Origin: Arcanobacterium haemolyticum
GTDB lineage: Bacteria > Actinomycetota > Actinomycetes > Actinomycetales > Actinomycetaceae
NCBI GenBank assembly: GCA_021532125.1
Contig: JADYUX010000003.1
Location: forward strand, 1 to 64,000
Length of the DNA: 64,000 nucleotides
Reading direction: 5' to 3'
Both the position numbers and the translations under genes were made by a program. The notes beneath the pieces were generated by a model that did not search any database, was not told where the DNA came from, and saw only the letters and a list, made by a program, of their open reading frames with translations. This document shows, one piece after another, positions 56,419-64,000 of this stretch. The number at the start of each line of letters is the position of its first letter. Positions within the stretch are counted from its first letter, which is position 1.

Positions 56419-58416
56419 TCACATAAATCCGCGTTCGCCGGCCACAACTGCAAGAATCACGTTGCCCCACGCAGCGAGTTTTGTTGCGCCTATTCCTTTG
56501 ATACGGCCGAGCTGGGCCAGTGTCGCCGGTTTGGCGACGGCGATAGCGCGTAGGCTCGTATCGTGCAGCACGGTGTATGCGGGACGGTCGATTTCTGCGG
56601 CTACGCGGGCCCGCCACTGGATGAGTGCTTCGAGGAGCTCGAGATCGTCCGGATGTTCCCGCGCAAATTTCTCTTTTTCTTCCTCGCGGCGTTTGCGGTA
56701 GGAAGTCGTGCGCGATACGGGTTTTTCCGGCTGCGGCCACACGTTCCTCAAGAAGCGCGAGACTTTTCGTGTGGCGCGGTTTCCGTTCGAGGAAGCGTAC
56801 GAGATGTGGAGATGCTGCTTTGCGCGCGTGATCCCGACGTAGAGTAGCCGGCGTTCCTCAGCAATCCCGCTGTCTCCTTTGGCAAGGGAGATAGGGATAA
56901 GTCCCTCGCTAGCCCCGGCCAAAAACACACATTCCCATTCGAGGCCTTTCGCCGCGTGTAGCGACGATAGGGTAACGCCTTCGACTTCCGGTGCGTTTTG
57001 GAGTTGGGCGCGTTCTTCGAGCTCGTGGACGAATTCGAGCATGCTTGCGCCGCGCGCATTTTCCATTTCTTTTGCGAGATTGAGAAGTGCGTTGAGCGCT
57101 TCCCATCGGTCGCGAACCGCACCGGCTTGTTCTGGTGCGCCGTCACGCCAACCGCTCTGCCGCAGAACTGTCCGCACATTTTCTGAGAGGGAGCCTTCAA
57201 CTCCGGCACGCGCTGCGGCTCGCAGGGCAACCATGACTTCACGAACTTCGCGCCGCGAGAAGAATCGCTCCGAGCCGCGCACTTGATATCCGATTCCCGC
57301 GCGTGAGAGCGCCTCCTCAAACTGAACTGACTGGGCATTCGTTCGGTAGAGAATGGCCATTTCGCGCAGGGGTACGCCTTGCTTGCTCAGCTCGAGGATC
57401 TGTGCAGCGATGCCGTCGGCCTCTCCCGTGTCGTCGCCGTATTCGTGCCATTGCACAGGCACTGAGGAAGGTAATTGAGAGACAAGGTGTACGGCGCCCT
57501 CGGATTGATCTGGGGCAATGACCTCGTTGGCAACCGTGACGATCTGCGGGCTTGAACGGTAATCACGGACGAGCTCAACCACGTTCGCCTGAGGGAATTC
57601 TCGCGTGAATTCGGCAAGGTAATGCGATGAGGCGCCTGTGAAGGAGTAAATCGTCTGTGAGACATCACCAACGACGCACAGATCCTTGCGGTCTCCGAGC
57701 CAGAGCTGGAGAAGCCGGTGCTGGAGGGGCGAGACGTCTTGATATTCGTCGACGACGAAGTAGCGGTATTGTTGCCGGATTGCCCGTGTGATGTCCGGGC
57801 GGTCGAGGAGAATCCCAACGAGGATGAGTAGCACATCCTCAAAGTCAATGACGCCGCGTTCAGTTTTGATCTCCTCGTATGCGCGAAGGAGCTGCGTGAT
57901 CTCTGCTGGAGAGTGCCCTGCAACTTCGGTCCGGCCCGCTTGAATGGCGGTGTCAGCGTATTTTTCGTGGGCGACCAGCGACACTTTCGACCATTCAACT
58001 TCGGCGGCGAGATCGCGTACAGCAACTTTGTCGGTACTTAAGCCGATGGTAGCTGCGGCTTGGGAAACGAGGGCGAGCTTGTGCTCAACGATGGGCGGAA
58101 TTTTTCCGCCCACTGCAGTTGGCCAGAAGTAGGAAAGCTGGCGAAGGGCTGCCGCATGAAATGTTTGGGCGGATACTCCTCCGACGCCCAGATCTCGTAA
58201 ACGTGAACGCATCTCCCCTGCTGCACGTGAGGTAAACGTGACGGCTAGGACATTGCCCGGCGCATAGGCGCCTGTGCGTACGCCATGAGCAATGCGATAG
58301 GTGATAGCGCGGGTCTTCCCCGTGCCAGCTCCCGCACGCACGCACAGCGGCCCAACCAGCGTTTCGGCGACGCGACGCTGGTCGGGATCGAGATGGGCGA
58401 GTAGATCGTTCTCCAT
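56419..58416 (-). CDS. uvrD2: UvrD-like DNA helicase with HRDC domain
   Basis: Superfamily 1A helicase of 665 aa. Walker A AGAGTGKT is at 28-35, Walker B VVDEYQDVSPLQ near 222-233, GDVSQTIYSFTGA near 249-261 and motif VI VGITRAKQHL. The C-terminal HRDC domain (about 580-655; ALIQWRARVAAE…LGRIKGIGATKLAAWG) is the mark of actinobacterial UvrD2. Unwinds DNA in repair. A short AGGGA precedes the ATG. ATTTTGTCGCT lies about 35 nt upstream. Confidence 0.93.
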   Translation of the reverse strand: MENDLLAHLDPDQRRVAETLVGPLCVRAGAGTGKTRAITYRIAHGVRTGAYAPGNVLAVTFTSRAAGEMRSRLRDLGVGGVSAQTFHAAALRQLSYFWPTAVGGKIPPIVEHKLALVSQAAATIGLSTDKVAVRDLAAEVEWSKVSLVAHEKYADTAIQAGRTEVAGHSPAEITQLLRAYEEIKTERGVIDFEDVLLILVGILLDRPDITRAIRQQYRYFVVDEYQDVSPLQHRLLQLWLGDRKDLCVVGDVSQTIYSFTGASSHYLAEFTREFPQANVVELVRDYRSSPQIVTVANEVIAPDQSEGAVHLVSQLPSSVPVQWHEYGDDTGEADGIAAQILELSKQGVPLREMAILYRTNAQSVQFEEALSRAGIGYQVRGSERFFSRREVREVMVALRAAARAGVEGSLSENVRTVLRQSGWRDGAPEQAGAVRDRWEALNALLNLAKEMENARGASMLEFVHELEERAQLQNAPEVEGVTLSSLHAAKGLEWECVFLAGASEGLIPISLAKGDSGIAEERRLLYVGITRAKQHLHISYASSNGNRATRKVSRFLRNVWPQPEKPVSRTTSYRKRREEEKEKFAREHPDDLELLEALIQWRARVAAEIDRPAYTVLHDTSLRAIAVAKPATLAQLGRIKGIGATKLAAWGNVILAVVAGERGFM

Positions 58417-58470
58417 AGTTCCCTAGTCTGGCATGGGGCAGCGACAAAATTTTGACGGTGGCGCAGCTCA

Positions 58471-58490
58471 CTCGGCACTACTGTGCCGAG
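58471..58490 (-). terminator. Hairpin between nudC and uvrD2
   Basis: Perfect 8-bp stem CTCGGCAC / GTGCCGAG with loop TACT, 37 nt after the nudC stop. Confidence 0.6.
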
Positions 58491-58527
58491 CAGCTCACAC
58501 AGCACCACCACGCGACGCCAACGCGCA

Positions 58528-59448
58528 CTAATCCATAACCTTGCTGAAAGGCTCTCCAAGCCAGCTCTGGATGAGGCTCGCCGCAACCGAGGTAGGTGTG
58601 GGTAGCGAAATCTCGCCGCTCCGGAGAGCCTGCCGGAACTCGTCGCGCGAGAAGAAGTGGGCATGCGCCATCTCTTTACCATCGACGCTCAACTGTTCTT
58701 CTCCCATACGGGTTGTGCCGGTGAAGGCGAGCATGAGGGAGCGAGGGAAAGGCCACGGTTGCGACCCGTAGTACGCGACGTCGTCGACCTCAATCCGAGT
58801 TTCTTCGAATACCTCACGACGAACGGCCGATTCGAGGCTCTCACCCGCTTCGACAAAGCCGGCCAGAACAGAGTACTTCCCCGGCCCCCACGCGGCATTT
58901 CGCCCGAGGAGGAGGCGATCCTCACTGTCGCGAATCGCCATGATGACAGCCGGGTCGGTCCGCGGATAAACGATATGCCGATTGACGCAGGCCTTTTCCC
59001 ATCCTGAGTGGCGAACCTCAAGTTCTTCACCGCATTGGGAGCAGTATCGCGCGTTTCGTCGCCAGTTGAGGACAGCGACACCGGCGACCGCGAGCGCGGT
59101 GTCGAGATCGGACCACTCGTGCGCCCAGTAGCGCACGGGCCGTAGAGGTGGTGTGTCGGGTTGGACGTCGTTGGGTTCGATGAGGTTGGTGCCATCGCAT
59201 GCGAAATAGCGTTTATCGCCCTGTCGCCCGAGGTAGACAGACGAGTTGGCATCCCAGCGGCTAGCTTCGTCGCGCGTGTAGTAGGCGAGGGTGTTTGTCG
59301 CTGGGTCAATGGCTACGTTGTCTGCAACGACGAGGATGAATCGTGCACCTTCGTCGTGCCGCGCGCTTGCTAATGCGGACGAATCCATGCGGGTGAGTTC
59401 GTCACGGTCGATGTAGCCGCGTGCCAAGTTGAGTTCTGGAACGTACAT
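58528..59448 (-). CDS. nudC: NADH pyrophosphatase NudC
   Basis: Nudix enzyme of 306 aa that cleaves NAD(H) and can remove NAD caps from RNA. SQPWPFP at 229-235 is the NudC signature. The Nudix box spans 197-219 with all acidic residues (E203, R211, E212, E215, E216), but the glycine after EET is R218. The zinc finger has C136, C139 and C154, while the fourth ligand position is not Cys (VNRH follows; H158 could replace it). GAGGAG upstream supports the start at 59448. Confidence 0.9.
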   Translation of the reverse strand: MYVPELNLARGYIDRDELTRMDSSALASARHDEGARFILVVADNVAIDPATNTLAYYTRDEASRWDANSSVYLGRQGDKRYFACDGTNLIEPNDVQPDTPPLRPVRYWAHEWSDLDTALAVAGVAVLNWRRNARYCSQCGEELEVRHSGWEKACVNRHIVYPRTDPAVIMAIRDSEDRLLLGRNAAWGPGKYSVLAGFVEAGESLESAVRREVFEETRIEVDDVAYYGSQPWPFPRSLMLAFTGTTRMGEEQLSVDGKEMAHAHFFSRDEFRQALRSGEISLPTPTSVAASLIQSWLGEPFSKVMD

Positions 59449-59626
59449 TTTTCTCGCCTCCTCTTTAAGGATACGGCGAGTGGGATTCGGGTGCGGCTCG
59501 CCCACGGGCAAACACGAGTGTTTTTCCTGGTCATTTCAAAGACGACGAGCGAGTTACTCACGTTGTGAGGTTTCCGACGGGTTCGGCGGAGGTGATACTC
59601 GTGGTCCTGAGCAAGAACTGAGCATG

Positions 59627-59632
59627 TATAGT
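59627..59632 (+). promoter_or_regulatory. -10 box of glgX
   Basis: TATAGT, about 50 nt before the ATG. The leader contains the hairpin CGGGC-TGAC-GCCCG (59647-59660) and then GAAAGG. Confidence 0.5.
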
Positions 59633-59681
59633 CCTGTGCGTATCGACGGGCTGACGCCCGCCTCATGAAGGTGAAAGGCCT

Positions 59682-61976
59682 ATGACTTCTTGGAATAATC
59701 AAGGCGTGACGTCGCCTGCTACGCCAGTTATCCCAGGTTCTCTTTATTCTCTGCATGACCCGGTGCTTGAGGCCGAGCCCGCCCAGATCCCCGTACGGTT
59801 GGGGGCACACCTTGTGGGCGATGGTGCCGACTTTGCACTGCGGGCTCCCCATGCCTCGGCCGTGCATGTGTGTATTTTTGACGACGAAGCCGGTGAGCTG
59901 GTGGAACGTCGTTTCGCTCTCACGTTATCGATGGGCACATGGTCGGGCCATATTCGCGGTATTCGGGCCGGACAGCGTTACGGGTATCGTGTGCATGGCC
60001 GCTGGGCACCGGAGGATGGGCTGCGTTACAACCCAGCGAAGCTTGTTCTGGACCCGTATGCTCGGGCCATTACGCGAACTCCCGTCCTCAACGGTGCATT
60101 GTATAGCCACCGCACCACCGATGACCTCGTCCCTTACGTACCGCTTGAGCCGGATAATCGCGATTCGGCGCCATATATGTGTTACGGCGTTGTCCTCGGC
60201 GAGGACACTTCTGCACGTTGCGCCGATCCTTTGGCTGGATCGCAGGCATTCCCTATCTCCCACCCGTTTGTTCCGTGGGATGAGACAGTCATTTACGAAG
60301 GCCATGTTAGGGGCCTGACTGCACGTGCTGACGACATTCCTGAGGATCTCCGGGGCACTTATGCCGGTCTTGCTCATCCTGCTTCGATAGCTCGCTTGAC
60401 CTCGCTGGGTATCACGACGCTTGAACTTCTTCCCATTCACGCCAACATGTCCGAGCCTTTCCTCACGCAGAAGGGCTTGACGAATTACTGGGGTTACAAC
60501 ACTCTTTCGTTTTTTGCACCTGAGCCATCGTATGCGACGCAGCAGGCCCGAGACGCTGGGCCGCAGGCCGTTGTCGACGAGGTGCGTGCCATGGTGCGCG
60601 ATCTTCACGCCGCGGGAATCGAGGTCATCCTCGACGTGGTGTACAACCACACCTGCGAGGGGCCGATTGACGGCCCTACTCTCTCGTGGCGCGGAATTGA
60701 ACCCACCTCGTATTACATGCAGGAACCGGGCCATCCGGGTGCTTTTATGGACACGACCGGATGCGGGAACTCGCTTGATTTCCGCAGGCAAAAGGTCGTT
60801 CGCCTCACTCTTGACTCCTTGCGTTACTGGGTGTCGGAGATCGGGGTCGATGGTTTCCGTTTCGATCTTGCCGTGACCCTTGGCCGAAATGGCGAGCAAT
60901 TTGATTCGCATCATCCGCTCCACATGGCGATCACGACAGACCCCATCCTCGCCCCGATGAAGATCATTAATGAGCCGTGGGATTTGGGGCCTAACGGCTG
61001 GCAGACTGGCCGCTTTTGCCCTCCCACTGCGGATTGGAACGATCATTTCCGCGATACGGTGCGCAGCTTTTGGGTGGCGGAGCCACGATCGATGCGCTCG
61101 GGCGGCTCGGGCGGCGATCTTCGAGATTTGGCGACGAGGCTTGCCGGCTCAGCAGATCTATTCGGGCATGGCCGTGAACCGGGCGGGCGTGGAACCTTCG
61201 CTTCGATCAACTTTGTGACCGCTCATGATGGATTTACGTTGCGGGATCTAGTCTCGTACGACGTCAAACACAACGAAGCCAACCTCGAAGATAATCGCGA
61301 CGGCTCAAACGACAACAAGTCGTGGAATCATGGCTGGGAAGGAACCGAGGGCGCTCCTGCGTTGGTTCATGCTGATCGCCTTCAAACGATGCGCAACCTC
61401 CTTGGGACGCTGCTTTTCGCCGCAGGAACCCCCATGCTGACGGCCGGCGACGATATCGGCCGAACCCAAGGCGGCAATAACAACTCGTACTGCCAAGACA
61501 ACGAGACATCCTGGGTGGACTGGAATCTTGAACCGTGGCAGGAGGATTTGCGCGCCACAACCACCTATCTTCTCCAGCTTCGCCGCGAGAATAAGGTTTT
61601 GCGCCCAACTCGCTTTTACTCCGAAGGCGGGGCGGATCAAGACGCGATGCGCGATCTCGTTTGGCTCGACGCGGACGCAACTCCGATGCCCGAACATAAA
61701 TGGTTCGATGTATGGGATCGAACTCTCCAAATGTTCCGTTCGGGACGACGAGACGATGCTGACGCGCTGATCGTCGTCAATGGATCGCTCAATCAACGCA
61801 CAGTCACACTCCCGAAGGGACGCTCCCTTCCTTTCATCCTCGCGTGGGATTCCACATGGGATCGCCCACGGGAGAACAACGACGTCTACGCCCCCGGAGC
61901 CATCACATCACTGCCCGCGATGTCGATGCGTCTCTATCTCTCGCTTCAACCTCACACATCCGAACGTGCGCAATAA
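59682..61976 (+). CDS. glgX: Glycogen debranching enzyme
   Basis: GH13 isoamylase-type enzyme of 764 aa that removes alpha-1,6 branches from glycogen. N-terminal CBM48-like domain (about 38-140), catalytic barrel with VVYNHTCEG, nucleophile Asp in DGFRFDLAVT, acid Glu in IINEPWDLG, and transition-state Asp in TAHDGFTLRDL. With GlgE further downstream it belongs to glycogen turnover. GAAAGG ribosome binding site. Confidence 0.95.
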   Translation: MTSWNNQGVTSPATPVIPGSLYSLHDPVLEAEPAQIPVRLGAHLVGDGADFALRAPHASAVHVCIFDDEAGELVERRFALTLSMGTWSGHIRGIRAGQRYGYRVHGRWAPEDGLRYNPAKLVLDPYARAITRTPVLNGALYSHRTTDDLVPYVPLEPDNRDSAPYMCYGVVLGEDTSARCADPLAGSQAFPISHPFVPWDETVIYEGHVRGLTARADDIPEDLRGTYAGLAHPASIARLTSLGITTLELLPIHANMSEPFLTQKGLTNYWGYNTLSFFAPEPSYATQQARDAGPQAVVDEVRAMVRDLHAAGIEVILDVVYNHTCEGPIDGPTLSWRGIEPTSYYMQEPGHPGAFMDTTGCGNSLDFRRQKVVRLTLDSLRYWVSEIGVDGFRFDLAVTLGRNGEQFDSHHPLHMAITTDPILAPMKIINEPWDLGPNGWQTGRFCPPTADWNDHFRDTVRSFWVAEPRSMRSGGSGGDLRDLATRLAGSADLFGHGREPGGRGTFASINFVTAHDGFTLRDLVSYDVKHNEANLEDNRDGSNDNKSWNHGWEGTEGAPALVHADRLQTMRNLLGTLLFAAGTPMLTAGDDIGRTQGGNNNSYCQDNETSWVDWNLEPWQEDLRATTTYLLQLRRENKVLRPTRFYSEGGADQDAMRDLVWLDADATPMPEHKWFDVWDRTLQMFRSGRRDDADALIVVNGSLNQRTVTLPKGRSLPFILAWDSTWDRPRENNDVYAPGAITSLPAMSMRLYLSLQPHTSERAQ

Positions 61977-62010
61977 CGGGACGACGAAGCCTTCACTCAC
62001 CTCGTCGTTC

Positions 62011-62026
62011 CCGCGAAATTACGCGG
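62011..62026 (+). terminator. Small hairpin after glgX
   Basis: CCGCG-AAATTA-CGCGG, 34 nt after the glgX stop, followed by AAATTCG. Weak for a terminator on its own. Confidence 0.35.
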
Positions 62027-62086
62027 AAATTCGTCGTTTCGTCACGGCGCGATAGAATCGCTGCGGGCCCCCAAAGGAAAGAAGGA

Positions 62087-63196
62087 ATGATGACGACAAG
62101 CTTTGGAGACGATCTCGAACAGTCGACGAGCGACGCCTCGCTTGCTCATACGCGTGCGTTGAGCAACAAGATCGAAGCCGCAATTGCGAAAGATCCCTCG
62201 GAGTTTCGTGTGCTCACGGGAGACCGCCCCACGGGCAACCTCCACATTGGCCACTACTTCGGCTCCCTCCGCAACCGCGTGCGCCTGCAGAAGGCGGGAG
62301 TTGAGACCTGGCTCGTCATCGCTGATTTCCAGGTAATTACCGACCGCGATGGTGTCGGCCCACTCAAGGACCGCGTCTATTCTCTCCTCACGGATTACCT
62401 CGCCGTCGGCATCGATCCGGAGAAGGCTGTTATTTTCCCGCACTCGCAGATCCCTGAGCTCAATGAACTCATGCTGCCCTTCCTGTCGATCGTCACGGAT
62501 TCCGAGCTTCGCCGAAACCCCACGGTGAAATCCGAACTCGAAGCGACGGGGAATCGCCCGATGTCCGGCCTCATGCTCACGTATCCCGTACACCAGGCTG
62601 CCGATATCCTGTTCTGCAAGGCCAACCTCGTGCCAGTTGGCAAGGATCAGCTCCCCCACCTCGAACAGACCCGCGTTATTGCCGATCGCTTCGAGGCGCG
62701 TTATGGGCATCCGGCGGGCACAGACAAGCCCGTTTTCACCCGCCCGCAAGCCCTCCTCTCCGAGGCTGCCCTGGTTCTCGGCCTCGACGGTGCCAAGATG
62801 AGCAAGTCGCGCGGCAACACGATCGAGCTGCGGATGAGCGCCGACGAAACTGCCAAGCTCATCAAGAAGGCAAAGACAGACACCGAGCGCATGATCACCT
62901 ACGATCCCGAGAATCGCCCGGAAGTCTCGAACCTCGTCCAGCTTGCCGCTATGTGTCAGGGCCGCGATCCACGCGAGGTGGCCGACGAGATTGGCAACGG
63001 TGGTGGCGGCACTCTCAAGAAAGTTCTCACCGAATCCCTCAACGAAACGCTAGCCCCGATCCGGGCGCGCCGCGCAGAGCTCGAACAGCAACCCGACTTC
63101 CTTGCTGAGGTTCTTCACCGCGGTATCGAGACTGCCCGCGAGCGCGCGGCCGCAACTCTCGACGAGGTCAAGGCAGCTATGAACATGCATTACTGA
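62087..63196 (+). CDS. trpS: Tryptophanyl-tRNA synthetase
   Basis: Class I synthetase of 369 aa. GDRPTGNLHIGHY with HIGH at 53-56, and KMSKS at 237-241. It starts with two Met codons behind AAGGAAAGAAGGA; TAGAAT near 62053 is a likely -10. The longer reading to 61844 overlaps glgX and is not homologous. Confidence 0.95.
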   Translation: MMTTSFGDDLEQSTSDASLAHTRALSNKIEAAIAKDPSEFRVLTGDRPTGNLHIGHYFGSLRNRVRLQKAGVETWLVIADFQVITDRDGVGPLKDRVYSLLTDYLAVGIDPEKAVIFPHSQIPELNELMLPFLSIVTDSELRRNPTVKSELEATGNRPMSGLMLTYPVHQAADILFCKANLVPVGKDQLPHLEQTRVIADRFEARYGHPAGTDKPVFTRPQALLSEAALVLGLDGAKMSKSRGNTIELRMSADETAKLIKKAKTDTERMITYDPENRPEVSNLVQLAAMCQGRDPREVADEIGNGGGGTLKKVLTESLNETLAPIRARRAELEQQPDFLAEVLHRGIETARERAAATLDEVKAAMNMHY

Positions 63197-63201
63197 GCGC
63201 A

Positions 63202-63229
63202 AGGGGCGGGTGTAGCAGCACCCGCCCCT
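63202..63229 (+). terminator. trpS terminator hairpin
   Basis: Perfect 11-bp stem AGGGGCGGGTG / CACCCGCCCCT with a 6-nt loop, 5 nt after the stop. Confidence 0.8.
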
Positions 63230-63336
63230 ATGTTGCTCCTCGTTGCGCTGGTGGACACAGCGTGCCTGCTGGCCTTAGCGATCTGCGACATGGCCGCGCG
63301 GGTGGGCAACGACCTGCACAACAGCGCCAAACCGCA

Positions 63337-63342
63337 TAGGCT
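63337..63342 (+). promoter_or_regulatory. -10 box of leaderless glgE
   Basis: TAGGCT ends exactly 7 nt before the GTG at 63350, and there is no ribosome binding site. The -35 region is weak. Confidence 0.55.
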
Positions 63343-63349
63343 GGTATTC

Positions 63350-64000
63350 GTGAGCGCTAACACTACTCCACAAGCATCGCCTTCCTCTGCATCGAAGCAG
63401 CCGGGCAAGGAACCATCTGCGCCGCTTGGCGCCCCTGTTTTTTCGCCTGTCGTTGGGCGTATCCCCATCATGGATGTGACGCCCTGCGTCGAGAAGGGAC
63501 GCCTCGCGGCGAAAGGGACTGAGCACGAGGCTTTCCCCGTCCAGGCAACCGTCTTTCGTGAGGGACACGATCGCTTCGCAGCCGAGGCGGTTCTCGTCGA
63601 TCCGGAAGGCAATGTTGCTCAGATCGAACGGATGGTCAATATCCGGCCAGGCCTGGGCCGATACGAAGCATGGCTCACCCCGACGTATCCAGGCGCATGG
63701 AGCTTCTACGTGCAGGCGTGGTCGGACCCGTGGGCAACGTGGGAGCACAATGCCCGGATCAAGGTTGCTGCAGCGAGCGACATCGAATTGGTCTTCCTCG
63801 AGGCAGAAGATCTCTTGCGCCGAGCTATCGGCAACCTTGAGCCACGTTCACCCCAGGCAGCAACACTCATCGATACGCTCTCGGTCGTCTCTCGTGCTTC
63901 TACACCCGCGCCTGTACGTTTGGCCGCCGCAACCTCGCCGGCCGTCGATGAGATCATGACGGCCCATCCTCTCCGCGATCTTCTCACGCGCAGTGAGCCG
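63350..64000 (+). CDS. glgE: Maltosyltransferase GlgE (5' part, runs off the edge)
   Basis: Open frame of 217 codons continuing past the window. After a polar ~30-residue start it reads VGRIPIMDVTPCVEKGRLAAKGTEHEAFPVQATVFREGHD, then YPGAWSFYVQAWSDPWATW, the N-terminal domain of GlgE. GlgE adds maltose from maltose-1-phosphate to glucan chains. The catalytic barrel is not in view. GTG start chosen from the leaderless promoter. Confidence 0.88.
   Translation, partial: MSANTTPQASPSSASKQPGKEPSAPLGAPVFSPVVGRIPIMDVTPCVEKGRLAAKGTEHEAFPVQATVFREGHDRFAAEAVLVDPEGNVAQIERMVNIRPGLGRYEAWLTPTYPGAWSFYVQAWSDPWATWEHNARIKVAAASDIELVFLEAEDLLRRAIGNLEPRSPQAATLIDTLSVVSRASTPAPVRLAAATSPAVDEIMTAHPLRDLLTRSEP

Overview
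The window is a typical actinobacterial chromosome segment of roughly 58-60 % GC. Evidence for this is a complete phosphatidylinositol-mannoside gene run (thrS, HIT phosphorylase, pgsA, acyltransferase, pimA), GlgE/GlgX, a yebC-ruvCAB-yajC-secDF-apt-relA run, and the UPF0182 / PPA1309 / PDZ-S16 / DUF2342 / uvrD2 / nudC neighbourhood also known from Mycobacterium. The sparse carbohydrate and regulatory load and the gene styles suggest Actinomycetaceae (Trueperella/Arcanobacterium-like), but that is inference.

Layout. 1-384: promoter and leader of an rRNA-type operon that leaves the left edge, then the tyrS terminator. 385-14947: tyrS and arginine biosynthesis. argC-argJ-argB-argD-argR run as one overlapping unit on the minus strand, followed by argG. 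argH lies further on and is separated from argG by a block carrying argF (opposite strand, long ArcB/ArgI-like type), two MFS exporters and a nitroreductase. 15065-20543: two paired membrane GTPases, hisS and a glyoxalase-II-like hydrolase. 20765-22935: a DUF349 protein and an AbiEi-like protein. 22949-32579: stringent response, purine salvage, Sec accessory and Holliday-junction genes. 32839-36964: an AztD-like zinc lipoprotein behind a Fur/Zur-type operator, a Nudix hydrolase, a PrsW-like protease and a membrane protein. 36961-42811: PIM synthesis and thrS. 43160-48500: the accessory stretch, with small proteins, a SDR, an NTF2-like gene broken by an in-frame TGA, two divergent Abi_2/HEPN genes, gene remnants, an IS3 end and tRNA-fMet. 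48661-64000: the UPF0182-to-nudC neighbourhood, then glgX, trpS and the start of glgE.

The strongest unusual signal is at the two Abi_2 genes. The proteins are strongly diverged, yet both leaders carry the same hairpin core (CGCCCCAAC / GTTGGGAGTG). It is closed by different stable tetraloops and held in unrelated but still base-paired outer stems. This looks like a conserved RNA partner or control element of the Abi toxins. A second genome-wide theme is leaderless expression: a TANNNT -10 box sits exactly 6-7 nt before the start codon of argH, argF, argC, hisS, the MBL gene, aztD, the ThiF-like gene and glgE. Several of these -10 regions are overlapped by candidate operators (ARG box at argC, Fur/Zur box at aztD, 10-bp inverted repeat at the ThiF-like gene). 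All statements come from reading the sequence; no database search was possible.
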